This document shows, piece after piece, positions 33,426 to 44,150 of a DNA stretch of 64,000 nt. How positions within the stretch are numbered: the stretch's first letter is position 1; the number at the start of each line of letters is the position of its first letter. The notes below the pieces were generated by a model. The model did not search any database, was not told the DNA's origin, and saw only the letters and a list, made by a program, of their open reading frames with translations. Where the stretch lies: assembly GCA_973895155.1 (NCBI GenBank), contig OZ316896.1, positions 6,696,001 to 6,760,000 of the forward strand, in the 5' to 3' direction. Both the position numbers and the translations under genes were made by a program. This stretch comes from Marsupella aquatica. Its lineage: Eukaryota > Marchantiophyta.

Positions 33426-35140
33426 GTGGTGGCCAAACCGTTGACCGCCGTAGCAAACACGTCAAGTGCAGAGCGCCGTCAACTTAAAGGGAAGGAGGTG
33501 GCCTATCCTTCAAAAGATGGGTTGGACGATGACGGCTCCAACGCGAGAGGAAACGACGATGATGCAGAAGTTGAATCGGAGGAAGAGGGTCAGGACCCAG
33601 AGGAGGAACTGATCCCAGCCTTGAGAGGGTTGGATGTGGAACCAGAGTATGATGTCAAGCCGGATATCATCATGGATAATTTGACCAAGCAGAACCAGGG
33701 TGATGCGGGTGGTGCCTCAGCCCCGAGAGGTCATGGTGCCCGCAAGATGCGGGGGGTGTCACCAAAATCCACAAAATCACCTAAGGACAAGCGGCCTACA
33801 AAGGAAAGATGGTTGGAGGACCATCCTCATACAACCCGCAAGGGCCCAACCGTTGACGACAATTTGGGTCCGTTGACTCAAGACCAATGACTCATTTATG
33901 AGCAGTTGGAACAGAACAAGGAGACCCAAATTAAGTACTTGCTTAGTCTGGGTAGTCAGAGTGTGACGCGTCCCAAGGGGGGAATGGTAGTTGGACGGAG
34001 TATGTTCCAAGTGAACCAGCTACCGACTCCTCCAACTTACGATGGGGCCTACGAGCAAAGTGGACAAAAGTTCCTGAGTTGGCTCTCCATGCGTGCGTTG
34101 AGCGTTCCACTTGGGCTACCACAGCCGCTCCTTACCTGAAAGACTATGCCTTGACTTGGTACAAGTCATGGAAGAAGTCGCGAGAGGACTCCTCCTTGCC
34201 ATTAACTTGGGAAAACCTAGTTGAAGGTCTCCGTGCTCATGTCACCACTAAGTACCCGGAGCGGCACGCTCAGAAATGTGTAACGGAGATGAGCTTCAGG
34301 GGTGATATCCAAAAGTTCATCACTTATTACCAAAACCAGTTAGCGTGTATCCCAGCGGGACAAGAGACCCTACATACGCAGCTTCACAACTTTATAGTAA
34401 AGCTCCCGCCGTTGCTCAGAAAAAAGTTACAGGTGAAGCGTCACGAGTTCAAAACGCTTTCTAACGCCTTCAACAATGCCACTACGTTGGTGAATAACCG
34501 GCTGGACTTGGTGAAGGTGGGTGGCAAGGGATCCGAGGGGGAAACTGGGAAAGCAAAAGGTCCCAAGAATAAGCAAAAGCAACCTGAGGGGGCGGGGGCT
34601 GGTGGTTCGGATCCCCAGCCCCAAAATGGAGAACCTAAGCAAAACCGGAAGGCCAACAACTTCAAGAAAGGAACCTCATCGGTGCAGATTGAAAAGAAGT
34701 AGGCGCTCACGGAGCAGAGGCAAGCTGAAGGTTCATGCTTTACGTGTGGTGCCATGGGCCATCAAAGTGAGGATTGTTCCACAAAAGGTGGCAAGCCGAG
34801 CGAAGATGGAGGGCAAAAGAGCATTAAGGTAAGTATTGCTCTAACCAAACCCTTAGTAGCTGACAAGGTCCCTGTAGGGGAAGGTCCTACCGGACAGAAG
34901 GTTTTGCTGCGAGAGAAGATACCTAAAGTTAAGACAATGGATCCTGAAAAGCTGATTTTTGTGAATGTCACTTCTAACGGTAATCTGGGTGTCACTTTGG
35001 TGGATGCAGGCGCGACCGCCTGCTTCATAAGCGGGCAGGCGGTGGCACGTCTTGGGGCGGACGTGCAAGAGTTGCTACAAGCAATGACACAAAAGGGACA
35101 CTGTCGAGAGTGGTACATAGACTTTGAGTATAAGTCATAG
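33426..35140 (+). pseudogene. Ty3/gypsy Gag, zinc knuckle and protease
   Basis: The Gag N-terminus is acidic (33426-33890). The core follows in other frames: LPTPPTYDGAYEQSGQKFLS, YLKDYALTWYKSWKKS, FRGDIQKFITYYQNQL and a Lys/Pro/Gly-rich tail. The zinc knuckle CFTCGAMGHQSEDC (about 34736-34777) is intact CX2CX4HX4C. The protease follows with LVDAGATACFIS (about 35000-35035). The usual triplet is DSG or DTG, and here it is DAG. Stops lie before 33906, at 34702 and at 35138, and a frame change lies near 34090. Confidence 0.85.
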
Positions 35141-35924
35141 GCGAACAACAAAATTTTGTTAGTCAGGAGATGTTCTACGTTCTAGACGGTCTAGCTGTAG
35201 ACTTCATTTTGTCGGTAGATTATCTCAGAAAGCACAATGTTACCTTGAAACCGGGGGATGAGGTGCTCCATTTTCCCAATAAGGGCGGTGAGCCCATCGT
35301 TGTACACGAAATTACCAAAAATAAAGAAAGATTTCTCAAAGTAAGTAAAGTGTCGTGGTTGTCTCCGTGTGTATCGGTGAAGCAATGGTGGAAAGACTTC
35401 AAGGGTGGACATGAATGTTTCTTCTTTCATCTCCACCCAGTTAAGGAGGCTGCTTTGCAGCCAAAGGTTAAGTCAGCTAAGGTCAAGCCCGACTGCGGTC
35501 GAATTCCTGAAATTTTAGAGGATTTCAATGATGTGCTTTTGCAGAAGCTACCTAAAGGTTTACCCCCGCGGAGAGAAGTGGATCACCAAGTTGAGTTGGA
35601 GCCAGGTTTGGCTCCTCAGGCTAAAGCTCCTTACCGTCTGAACCTGAACAAACAAATGATGTTGAAGAACGCCTTGGAATAGTTGATCGACCAAGGGTTC
35701 ATTCGTCCTAGTAAGAGTCCTTATGGGGCGCCCGCGCTATTTGTGTCCAAAAAGGATGGTACTTTGAGATTGTGCGCAGATTATCGGGCCCTCAATAAGA
35801 AAATGGTAAAGAACAAGTACCCATTACCTCATATGGATGACCTCTTCGATTGCCTCTCCAGGGCTAAGAAGTTTTCTAAGGTGGACTTGCGGTCTGGGTA
35901 TTACCAGATCCGCATGGCTAAGGG

Positions 35925-36272
35925 GGGGTATTTACAAACGACAGGAAACAGGAAACAGTTACTGGTAACAGGAAAGTGGGTGGTAATGTTTTTGGAAATT
36001 TTTTTGGGGATTTTTTTTGGAAATTTTTTTTTGGGGGAATTTTGTTTGTTTTGTTTTTGTTTGTCATCATCATATTGCTAGCCCCCGGAGCTAACAATAG
36101 CAGCGCTTGGCGCTCGCAAAAAAAACCCATGATTTTAATTATTATGAAAAATAAGACTTTAAATGGTACATTTTTAGATTGTGTTTTTACTGGTAACAGT
36201 AAAATTTTCCTGGTAACAGGAAACTTTTTGCTGGTACCAGTAATCCTGTTTCCTGTCTCGGTGGTGATGCCC
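35925..36272. mobile_element. MITE, hAT-like by target size (copy A)
   Basis: A 348-bp insertion in the gypsy RT, flanked by 8-bp GCTAAGGG (35917-35924 and 36273-36280). The inverted ends (GGGGTATTTACAAACGACAGG against, on the other strand, GGGCATCACCACCGAGACAGG) match those of copy B. The interior has several inverted ACTGGTAACAG motifs and the palindromic core AGCGCTTGGCGCT at 36102-36114. There is no ORF. Confidence 0.8.
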
Positions 36273-36313
36273 GCTAAGGGAGACGAGTATAAGACCGTAA
36301 TGCGCACAAGGTT

Positions 36314-37792
36314 AGTCGTGGAACTCGACTACCTTAACACTTAGCTCCGGCGTCGCTGACTCCGATGCGGAGCTCCCTTATGGTCAAGGACCGGATAGGC
36401 CATCCGGGGAGGACTTAGCATGGGGAGACTTGTGGGCAATGAGACGTGGCACTAGCGAGGCAAGGAGCCAAGCTGGGGGCACACACTAAGGACTTGGACT
36501 AGCTTATGGCTGGTCGGGACAAGGGAAAATGGGCCGGGCTCAAGGATGGCCATCCGGACCTCTGGATGGACTTTGAGTTTTGAGGGCTTGGGAGCGAGCT
36601 CCTCTTGGGCCCAAGGCCAATGGAGTTGACGCCATTGGCAACGGACGCTTGGGGCGCAAGTTGTGGCCCGATCCGGGTTGGGCCGGTCGGGGGCCCCGAG
36701 CGGCGATCAGACCTGAGGGCCTAGGCATGAGCACTGGGTCGGCCCGGTCACAATGGGCTAAGGCACTCCGCTTGCGGATGCCTATCAAGAAAGTTATGGG
36801 TGTTGCCAGTTGGTGGTGCGCCCATTATGCGCGATGGGATCCGGGTTGGGAGCCAAATGTTTAGGGACCAAAGCTGGTCCAGGGGTGGCAGGTCTCCAGA
36901 AGCATATATGAGGGGAGTGGTGTCTCCCTGGGGGCTAAGGGCGAGCCGAAGTCGTGAACCGCGACGGTCGCGACACTAAGGGAAACCACCAAACGAAAAT
37001 GACGATATCTTCTCAACAGGAAGTCTGTTGGAGGACTTCTTAGGTGTGTTGGAAATCTCTTGAGGAGGGCTACGCCCTCTTGAGCTCAACTGGGTCTGGG
37101 GGTGCCGTGGGTTCTCGTGGTTTGCGGGTGTTAGTTCGCCCGCTTGCCAAATCCTGCCGAACAGCAGCCAAGCCGCGTTCACCCAAGGGAGCTTGCATTG
37201 GGGAGGCAAGGCCAAGTAGGTGTGGAGGCTGAGTTCCAAGGGTGCTCGGCCCCTAGACCACCAGTGGGGCAAACCGAGAGCGGTTGCTAGAGTAGGGGCA
37301 GTTCTAGTCCCGGCGTGTTGGGACAAGCTTTAGGACAAGCTACGCTAATTGGGCCATGAGCATGTCCTAAGGTCAGGGTGGTTAGTTGGTGATGGATAGG
37401 TACGAGGGGGAACCCGGGCCGCGCCCAAGGAAGGGGTTGTTTTGGACGAACAGTGGTCGTGGGTTCTGGTTCCGGCTTATGGCATCGGGAGGACCTATCG
37501 CTGACCTATTTACCAATGTTTGCTGAGCTTGAGTTAAGATGCTAGACTTGGCGAGCTCTAGATCCTGAAGGGTTACTTACCGTGGTGCTTGGTTGCTTGT
37601 TCAGATAGGGAGGACCGTTGAGTAGCGGTCGTGTTAGAGAGCAAGTGCGGCTTTGTATGGGAGGGGCCACTGGTGGTGCAAGGGGCACTAGGTTGCTTGC
37701 TCGAGGTATTCCGTGGAGGCGTTCGGGCACCAAGGGCACTTAGGTGTGAGTGCTGGGATTGATGAGGGCGCTGGGTGGTAAGGTCCACCACT
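36314..37792 (+). repeat. Solo LTR of the same gypsy family, in RT
   Basis: 1479 bp, AGTCGTGGAAC to GGTCCACCACT, flanked by perfect 5-bp AGGTT (36309-36313 and 37793-37797). Removing it restores MRTRFGSYEF across the junction. It is clearly diverged from the LTR at 31670, so it came from another copy and collapsed by LTR recombination. Confidence 0.88.
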
Positions 37793-38157
37793 AGGTTCGG
37801 ATCCTATGAATTTTTGGTTATGCCGTTCGGGTTGCAACCGCAACGTTCATGAAGATGATGAATACAATCTTCCATGACTTGTTGGACCAAGGAGTGGTCA
37901 TCTTTATTGACAATATCCTAATCTACTCAAAAACGTTGGAGGAGCATGAGTAGTTTCTCAGAGAAGTGTTCTCTCGCCTTCGTAAGGCTTGTCTCTTTGC
38001 TAAACCTAGCAAGTGCGAGTTTGCGATGAATGAGATTCAGTTCCTCGGCCATACCTTTACCCCGGAGGGGATAATGCCTAGTCAAGACAAGCTTAAAGAG
38101 ATCAAAGAATGGGGGCGCCCATCCAATGTAAGGTAGGTTAGAGCCTTCTTAGGATTT

Positions 38158-38760
38158 ATGGGGTTCTATCGGAGATACATGAAAGACTATGCAAGGATCG
38201 TGAGGCCCCTGAACGCACTAACATTGAAAAACAAGGTGTTTGTGTGGACACAGGATTGCAAGTTAGCATTCCTAGAACTTAAGCAACTAATGATAACGTT
38301 GTCGGTTCTTAAGTTACCTGAGATGGGGAAGCCGTTTGAGATTTGGACAGACGCAATTGATTATGCCATTGGCGCCTGTCTTCACCAAGATGGGGGTCCC
38401 GTGGCCTTTGAGTCATGCAAGTTGGAAAATTATTGGATCACACCGGAAAGGGAAATGTATGTAGTGATCTATGCATTGAAGAAGTGAGAGATTTACCCTG
38501 AAAACGGTCCCAAGGTGGTAATACACACAGATAGCTCGTTGGCCGGGTACTTCAGTTCTAAGCCAAGGCTGAACCCCAAAGAAATGCGCTGGCAAATGTT
38601 CTTGGCGGATTTCAATTTTGAATTCCGTTGCATTCTGGGAAGACAAACACGACAGCTGACGCGTTATTGCGTAAGGACCATCATCGTGTCAATGGGATCA
38701 CAATGCTTGAATCCTAGTGGCCAAAAGTTCTGGCTGAGGCGTATGGGGATGACAGGTTAG
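38158..38760 (+). pseudogene. Ty3/gypsy RNase H
   Basis: The sequence shows FEIWTDAIDYAIGACLHQDG and YWITPEREMYVVIYALKK, then VVIHTDSSLAGYFSSK, WQMFLADFNFEFRCILGRQT. The first motif is normally TDAS. An in-frame stop follows ALKK. Confidence 0.85.
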
Positions 38761-39770
38761 CTAAGGAATGGCAAAGCAATGGGGGTAGCCAAGGCAAGGT
38801 AAGGCACGTTTTGTTGGGGTTGGATACTACGCATAATGTCCAAGTATGGTGATACAAGCAGAGGCATGTGTACATCCCAGAGTCCCTAAGATTAGAGGTT
38901 CTGCAAAAGTACCATGACTCGCCTTGGGGAGAACATGGCGGACAAGCTGCTATGTATCGCAGCATGTCGCGAGATGTGTATTGGCCGGACATGAAGCAAT
39001 CGGTCCTTTGCCACATGCAAAGTTGTTACTCGTGCCAAAAGAATCAAACGGTCTATAGGGCAAAATGAGGACTTCTGCAACCCTTACCAGTAGCTACGGC
39101 TCCATGGGAGTCTATCTCCATGGACTTAATTGTTGGGTTACCTGAGTCCCACGGCAGTAACTCCATCTTAACAATTGTGGATTGTTTTTCCAAGATGGCG
39201 TATTTCTTGCCGGCTACAAAAATGGTTTCGGCCCGAGAGGTTGTCGGTCTAGTGTTTGACAATGTCTTCTGACAATGGGGATTGCCATTGCATATCCTGT
39301 TCGACCGCGATACCAAGTTCACGGGCCATTTCTAAAAGGCGTTGTTCCGGTTATCCGGAATGGACCTTACTAGGGGATCAGCGTATCATCACGAGATAGA
39401 TGGCCAAACGGAACGGGTGAATGGAATCGTGGAGGAGTACTTGCATCACTTTGTGACGGCCAATCAAAATGATTGGGCAAAGCACTTAACAATGGTCGAG
39501 TTTAGGTATAAATTGACCAAGCATTCGGTGACGGAGTTTGTGCCATTTGTGTTGGCCATAGGGAGGACGCCAAGGGCGCCCTCCTGGTTCATAAATCCAG
39601 AAGCTTGGCGGACAGAAAGCAAGTTTCCTTTTGCGGAAGATTTTATTCGAGAGAGGCGCCTAGTTGTGGAAGCAACTACCAAGGGTATGACCCTTGCCCA
39701 AAGTCGGTACAAGGAGCAAGGGGATAAACATTGACGCTAGGTAAGCTTTGAAATTGGGGAGAGCGTCTGG
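38761..39770 (+). pseudogene. Ty3/gypsy integrase
   Basis: A zinc-binding N-terminus (HDSPWGEHGGQAAMYRSMSR, C-x-x-C as CYSCQKN) is followed by the catalytic core: first Asp in SMDLIVGLPESHGS, second in LFDRDTKFTGHF, Glu in HEIDGQTERVNGIVEEYL. Stops at about 39066, 39271 and 39335 disrupt it. The three catalytic residues themselves are still present. Confidence 0.88.
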
Positions 39771-40210
39771 TTGCAGTTGAGACCTGAGCAATACCACGGG
39801 AACATAAGTAGGAAGCTGGCTCCCAGATATGCGGGGCCCTATCGCATCATACGATGGACCCACAAGGATAATCCAGTTTTGGTGGTGTTGGAGACACCCA
39901 AGGAAATGGGCATGGGTAAAAGCTACCATGTTAGCCGGCTCAAGAAATTTGTCAAAGACAATGATCCCAACCGGGATCAGGTCTTGCGTCCGGACGCCAT
40001 GCTGGTGGAGGACGCAGAGGAGTTTGAGGTGGAGGCAATTATGGACCATTGTTACAAACGTAAGTTGGGAAGGCAAATCTTAGAGTATTTGGTGAAGTGG
40101 GCTGGCTATGATTAGGCCAAGAGTACTTGGGAACCGGAACAAAATTTGGGTAATGCCTCAGAGATCCTTGGAAGCTATCGTAAGCGAAGCGGCCTACCGC
40201 CGTTGTGAAC
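39771..40210 (+). pseudogene. Integrase C-terminus with chromodomain
   Basis: The GPY-type module (LAPRYAGPYRIIRW, YHVSRLKKFV) is followed by a chromodomain: EVEAIMDHCYKRKLGRQILE, then YLVKWAGYD, a stop, and AKSTWEPEQNL. This places the element in the chromovirus branch of Ty3/gypsy. Chromodomains steer integration toward marked chromatin in that branch. Confidence 0.85.
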
Positions 40211-40641
40211 TGGTACAGGCAACTGTAGCTACCTTTGTGAGTTGTATCCTAGTTTCACTCCTCTCGGCCTCTTAAGGATAAAGTCGGATTGCGTTGGTGC
40301 TAGAGGTTGTTGGGCGGCCAATTTGCTTTATGCGAGTGGAAGTTGATGGTGCCCGCCTTACATCTGTGGGCGGGCTGGTTCAAACCAAAGGGGAGTACCC
40401 AAAGGGGAGGACAATGGGTCCAACGAGTTTGGAGTTAGCTTACCCGCTTGGACTGGCATCCTACTTGGATAAGTGGGATAGGTTGGAATTTCCTAAGTCT
40501 GGAATGCGCACACCAACCTGGTTTGCATCAGCCTTATGGGCAAACCATCTGTTACCTCATAAAAAATTTAAGACCTCAAGTGGTCTAGGCATGCTGGAAC
40601 GTTTACCGAGGTCACGCAGATGTGACCATTTTTAAGGGGGG
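40211..40641 (+). other. 3' untranslated part of the gypsy element and polypurine tract
   Basis: No gene. It ends with TTTTTAAGGGGGG (tract about 40634-40641), the expected primer for the 3' LTR. The sequence that follows (TCCAATCC) is not the LTR start AGTCG, so the 3' LTR is missing. Confidence 0.6.
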
Positions 40642-40673
40642 TCCAATCCAAAAAGTTCGGAATCCAAAAATGC

Positions 40674-41260
40674 TTGAGGCCAAAAAAATGGCTCACTTGC
40701 GATGTCATCAATGCTTACGTTGCTTTACTAGAACAAAGATCACAAACCCTTGCTTCACCCAAGACCATGTTATTGCCAACACATTTTTACCAAGTGATGA
40801 CAAGTCCAGAATATAATTTCAACGCAACGTTGGCATATTGGCAGGGCATAAAAATGTGGGACCACGACTACGTTTTAATCCCCGTCTACCGGCCAAAACA
40901 CTAGGTACTAGTTGTGGTTGATATTGTCTTGCGGCAACTACATTTACTTGATCCGCTTGTGCCCCAAGTACAAGATGGCACAGAAGTGTTGAATGTAGCT
41001 AAGTTTCTTGCGGACCTCTCCATCTTGCGGGGTCATCCCTTGTTATGTCCATTAGATCAAATGGCCACGCATTTACCGAGATAACATTCCAGGTCAAGAG
41101 GATGATTACGATTGTGGTGTACATATCATTATCTACATGGAGCATATTTCTAGAGGCGGTGTACTGACCTTGACCCTGCACTTATAGACATCATGCGGCA
41201 AAAGATTGTTGTGGACCTTGTCTGCCAGACAATTAGCATGTAGAGATGGAAGATGGAGAC
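40674..41260 (+). pseudogene. Ulp1-type cysteine protease (C48) domain, broken
   Basis: The plus strand gives KWLTCDVINAYVALLEQRSQ, then DHDYVLIPVYRPKH, a TAG where Trp is expected, VLVVVDIVLRQLHLLDPL and, in another frame, DYDCGVHIIIYMEHIS and RQKIVVDLVCQTIS. This is the His, Asp and Cys triad order of SUMO-type proteases (H at about 40900, D at about 40953, C at about 41115). The Trp codon change (TGG to TAG) and a frameshift kill it. C48 domains are often carried by plant Mutator-like transposons. No MULE transposase or ends are seen here, so it may be cargo or a host-gene relic. Confidence 0.75.
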
Positions 41261-41628
41261 GCAGCCTAGTGGAACTTAGTTCAGAAAATTGAGATAGACA
41301 ACATTGTTGTAACTATACAAAGCTTAATAAAAGTGTGTCATCCAAATGTTCTTAATGTTGTACACGTTGCTCAGTATGTTTTCATCTCGATGAGCTCAGC
41401 CGAGATGGAACAACACTCCTAGGATATCTCAAAGAGGGCCGGGGACCAAGATGGTTAGAGAGGCAGCCGACATTACTAATTGTACGAACCGCACAACCCA
41501 AAACAATGTCGAAGTGGACGCCGACATAGGGTTTGACTGCAGGTGTGAATTAAGTCCATGTCGGTGGCATCGCTGAGTTTCGGGCGCGGACTGATATCAG
41601 TGACTGATGAAAGTCACTGATAACTGAT
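41261..41628. other. No gene recognised; small hairpin
   Basis: TCAGTGAC/GTCACTGA (41597-41604 and 41613-41620) forms an 8-bp hairpin just before the LINE target. Confidence 0.4.
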
Positions 41629-41646
41629 GAAGTTGTGTACCCCATT

Positions 41647-43948
41647 CCTTTGACGATGCTTAATACTATATACAAGCTGATAGCTAAGATTCTGGCACTG
41701 AGGCTGAAGCTGATTCTGCCCAAATTGATAAGCCCGCAACAAATTGGATTTATTCCAGGCATAAATATTCTAGAGAATATCTCAGTGGCCTGGCTTACTA
41801 GTGATTGGGTTAGGAATCGTAGACAGGAATCACTTTTTCTGAAGCTGGACTTTGAAAAAGCATTTGACCGGGTGAAACACATGTACATCTGGGAAACGAT
41901 GCATTTGCTTGGCATTAGTAGGCATTTTATTTCATTGGTGCAAGCTTTACTGGGGGATGCCACCTCACAGGTGTATGTAAATGGGATGCTTTCAAGAGAC
42001 ATTGGTCTGAGACGAGGCGTCCGGCAGGGCTGTCCACTGTCACCATTACTTTTTGTAATATCTACTCAGCCCCTAATGGATTTTATGGATGCGGAGTTGG
42101 CAGGAGGCCAACTTATGGGGATACGGATCTCTGCAGCGCTTACGGTATGCTATCGACTATTTGCTAATGATTTGGGAATGTTTATTCCGGCTACTGAGAC
42201 TGGCTTCCAACTAGCAATTGTTGTATTGAATTGCTATGAAACTGCTACTGGAGCTAGGTTGAATTTACAGAAATTGATGGTGATTCCAATGGCAATGGAG
42301 AGTATACTTGATTGGTTGAGGGCGACTGGCTGTATCATCACTGCTAGGGGAGAGCTACAGAAATACATGGGGGCTCCGCTAGGAATAGATCTAAAGACTG
42401 AACAACTTCACTGGTTCTGCCTGGATAAGATTGGTTCCAGACTCTCCTCATGGGCTAACAAGCTACTTTCATTCACTGGGAGATCCCTTTTAGTTAGACA
42501 TGTTCTAAAAGCAATCCCGATTTACCACACTGTTTCTGAAGGCCTCCGTTGGATTGGCAAGAAAACTAACAACACTCTGCAGGGACTTTCTATGGGGGTA
42601 CAATTCGGAAGGGGGAAGGAAGGTTCCTTTGGTATCTTGGGCTAGAATGGCACGACCTCGAATGGAAGGTGGACTTGGGTTCAAGGATTTTAGAAGTCAC
42701 TCGGATGCCTTGTTGTCGAAGTGGTTCACACGTACGCTTGACTGTCCAACATCAGAGTGGGCTCGCCTGTTTGAAGCTAACTTGAATATGATAAGTTGGG
42801 AGAGCTACAAAGTGATACGTAGGAACCAGTGTACTTTTAAGGATAAACTATGGTTGTGCACCCCCCATTCGCTGCAAGGACTATCATATACGGGTTGATT
42901 ATGGAGGGTCTGGGCTGAACTACATTCTCACCTGATTTTTGTGCCCAGGGGGAGGATTCCAGGCAGATGGAGTATAGGGGACACTTTACGATGCTTGAAA
43001 GGATGTCAAGCTTGGTCCAATGATGACTTTAGGATAGTAGTGGAGATATGTGGCAGGTTAGGCATAAAGTGCATTCAGAATCTATGGAGCAATGCGCTCG
43101 GTGAATGGAGAGACAGAACTGAAAGATGGGATCACATCAGAGGATTCTCTCTGATTCATATGGACAAGTGCAGGGAATTTACAGAGATACTACAGGCAAT
43201 TCACTCCTGTGAGTTCAATTTTGAACCTGGACCGGTATGTTGGAGATGGGCTGATAAACCAGAGGTCCTTAAGGAATTTAAACTTACCAACATTCGTGCT
43301 TACCAATTGCTACATCTGCTGAATGAGGATCATGAGAGTCTGAACCGCACCTGGGGAACAAGGAAGATGGCGGAGGAATGGAGAGAGGGCTGGGCAGGGC
43401 TGAGGAGATTGGATTTGTCCACACGAGCTAAGACATTTTTGTGGCGGGTGCTGGCATCTGGGCTCTTTTCAGGTGTTAGGGCAGCTCGTATAGGCAAGGG
43501 TACTGGGCACTGTAAGCTCTGCCCTGGAGAAAGTGAATCGCTTCCTCACTTATTTATGCAATGCTTACATGCTAGGAAATGTTGGGCAGTATGTGTTGGT
43601 GGCTTCGGTGGTATGTTTGCAGATTACTCGGTCGGATTGATTGGGCTGATCGATTATGCGACTGGTCGGGAACCAGGAAAGATAGTGAGAATGTTTATTC
43701 TTTACCAGATACTGCGGCAGCTATGGACCGGAAGAAATGAGCATATGTTTCAGACAGATGGAATCTGTAGATTCGACTTTAGATTTGTGCTTTCGGAGGC
43801 TGCAGACCATGTCTCTGCTGTGGGTTTGGGACTCCCACATAATAGACAATACACTAGGTTACTTAGAGCACGTGAAATGATGAACTGTGAAAGAGTGAGG
43901 TGGCTTAGCCGGAGGGATGGATGGGTGACTTCGGTTACCCGGCCCTAG
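41647..43948 (+). pseudogene. LINE ORF2 fragment: reverse transcriptase and zf-RVT
   Basis: One frame runs from 41635 to 42645 and shows IAKILALRLKLILPKLISPQ, LKLDFEKAFDRVKHMYIWET, RRGVRQGCPLSPLLF and the catalytic box FANDLGMF at 42160-42180. FADD is expected, so the first Asp is Asn. A frameshift at about 42550-42650 leads to WARMARPRMEGGLGFKDF, and the tail (42941-43948) is open. The tail includes IPGRWSIGDTLRCL, the zinc-finger-like CKLCPGESESLPHLFMQC (about 43510-43565) and an end at RDGWVTSVTRP. Confidence 0.92.
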
Positions 43949-44132
43949 TTTGGTTCGTTGTCATTTTGAGTATCTTTTTCTCTGGCCTTGAGGGATTGTG
44001 TTTCCCCCCTTGATTGACGGGGGGTGGGGTATTGGTCGCCATTACTCTGTTTGATTGGCTGGTGCTGCTGGCTTTCCCGTGCCACGGGGTTTTCGTGGCG
44101 TTCAAAATTTATAAAAATTAAAATATTCCAAG
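41647..44132 (+). mobile_element. 5'-truncated LINE (copy 2), perfect 18-bp duplication
   Basis: Flanked by GAAGTTGTGTACCCCATT at 41629-41646 and 44133-44150, with no mismatch. It starts in the RT N-terminus and ends in a short A/T-rich tail (about 44105-44132), preceded by a CCCCCC/GGGGGG hairpin (44004-44024). The perfect duplication and longer open frames mark it as younger than LINE copy 1. Confidence 0.95.
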
Positions 44133-44150
44133 GAAGTTGTGTACCCCATT

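Larger units (their letters stand above)
35170..38157 (+). pseudogene. Ty3/gypsy reverse transcriptase, twice interrupted
   Basis: The coding order is FILSVDYLRKHNVTLKPGD, VELEPGLAPQAKAPYRLN, then RT proper: [40 protein letters not shown] and [18 protein letters not shown] cuts the gene at 35925 and a solo LTR at 36314. Between them only DEYKTVMRTR remains, and RT resumes at 37798. The catalytic box then reads FIDNILIYS (about 37903-37929) instead of xIDD, so the second Asp is Asn. AKPSKCEFAMNEIQFLGHTF and RAFLGFMGFYRRYMKDYARI follow. Confidence 0.9.

Noticed and set aside
1-42180. RIP-like or APOBEC-like hypermutation as the cause of the YxDD losses
   Set aside because: The changes are G to T, G to A, A to C and a deletion. 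The elements do not show a uniform C-to-T excess in the stretches I read.
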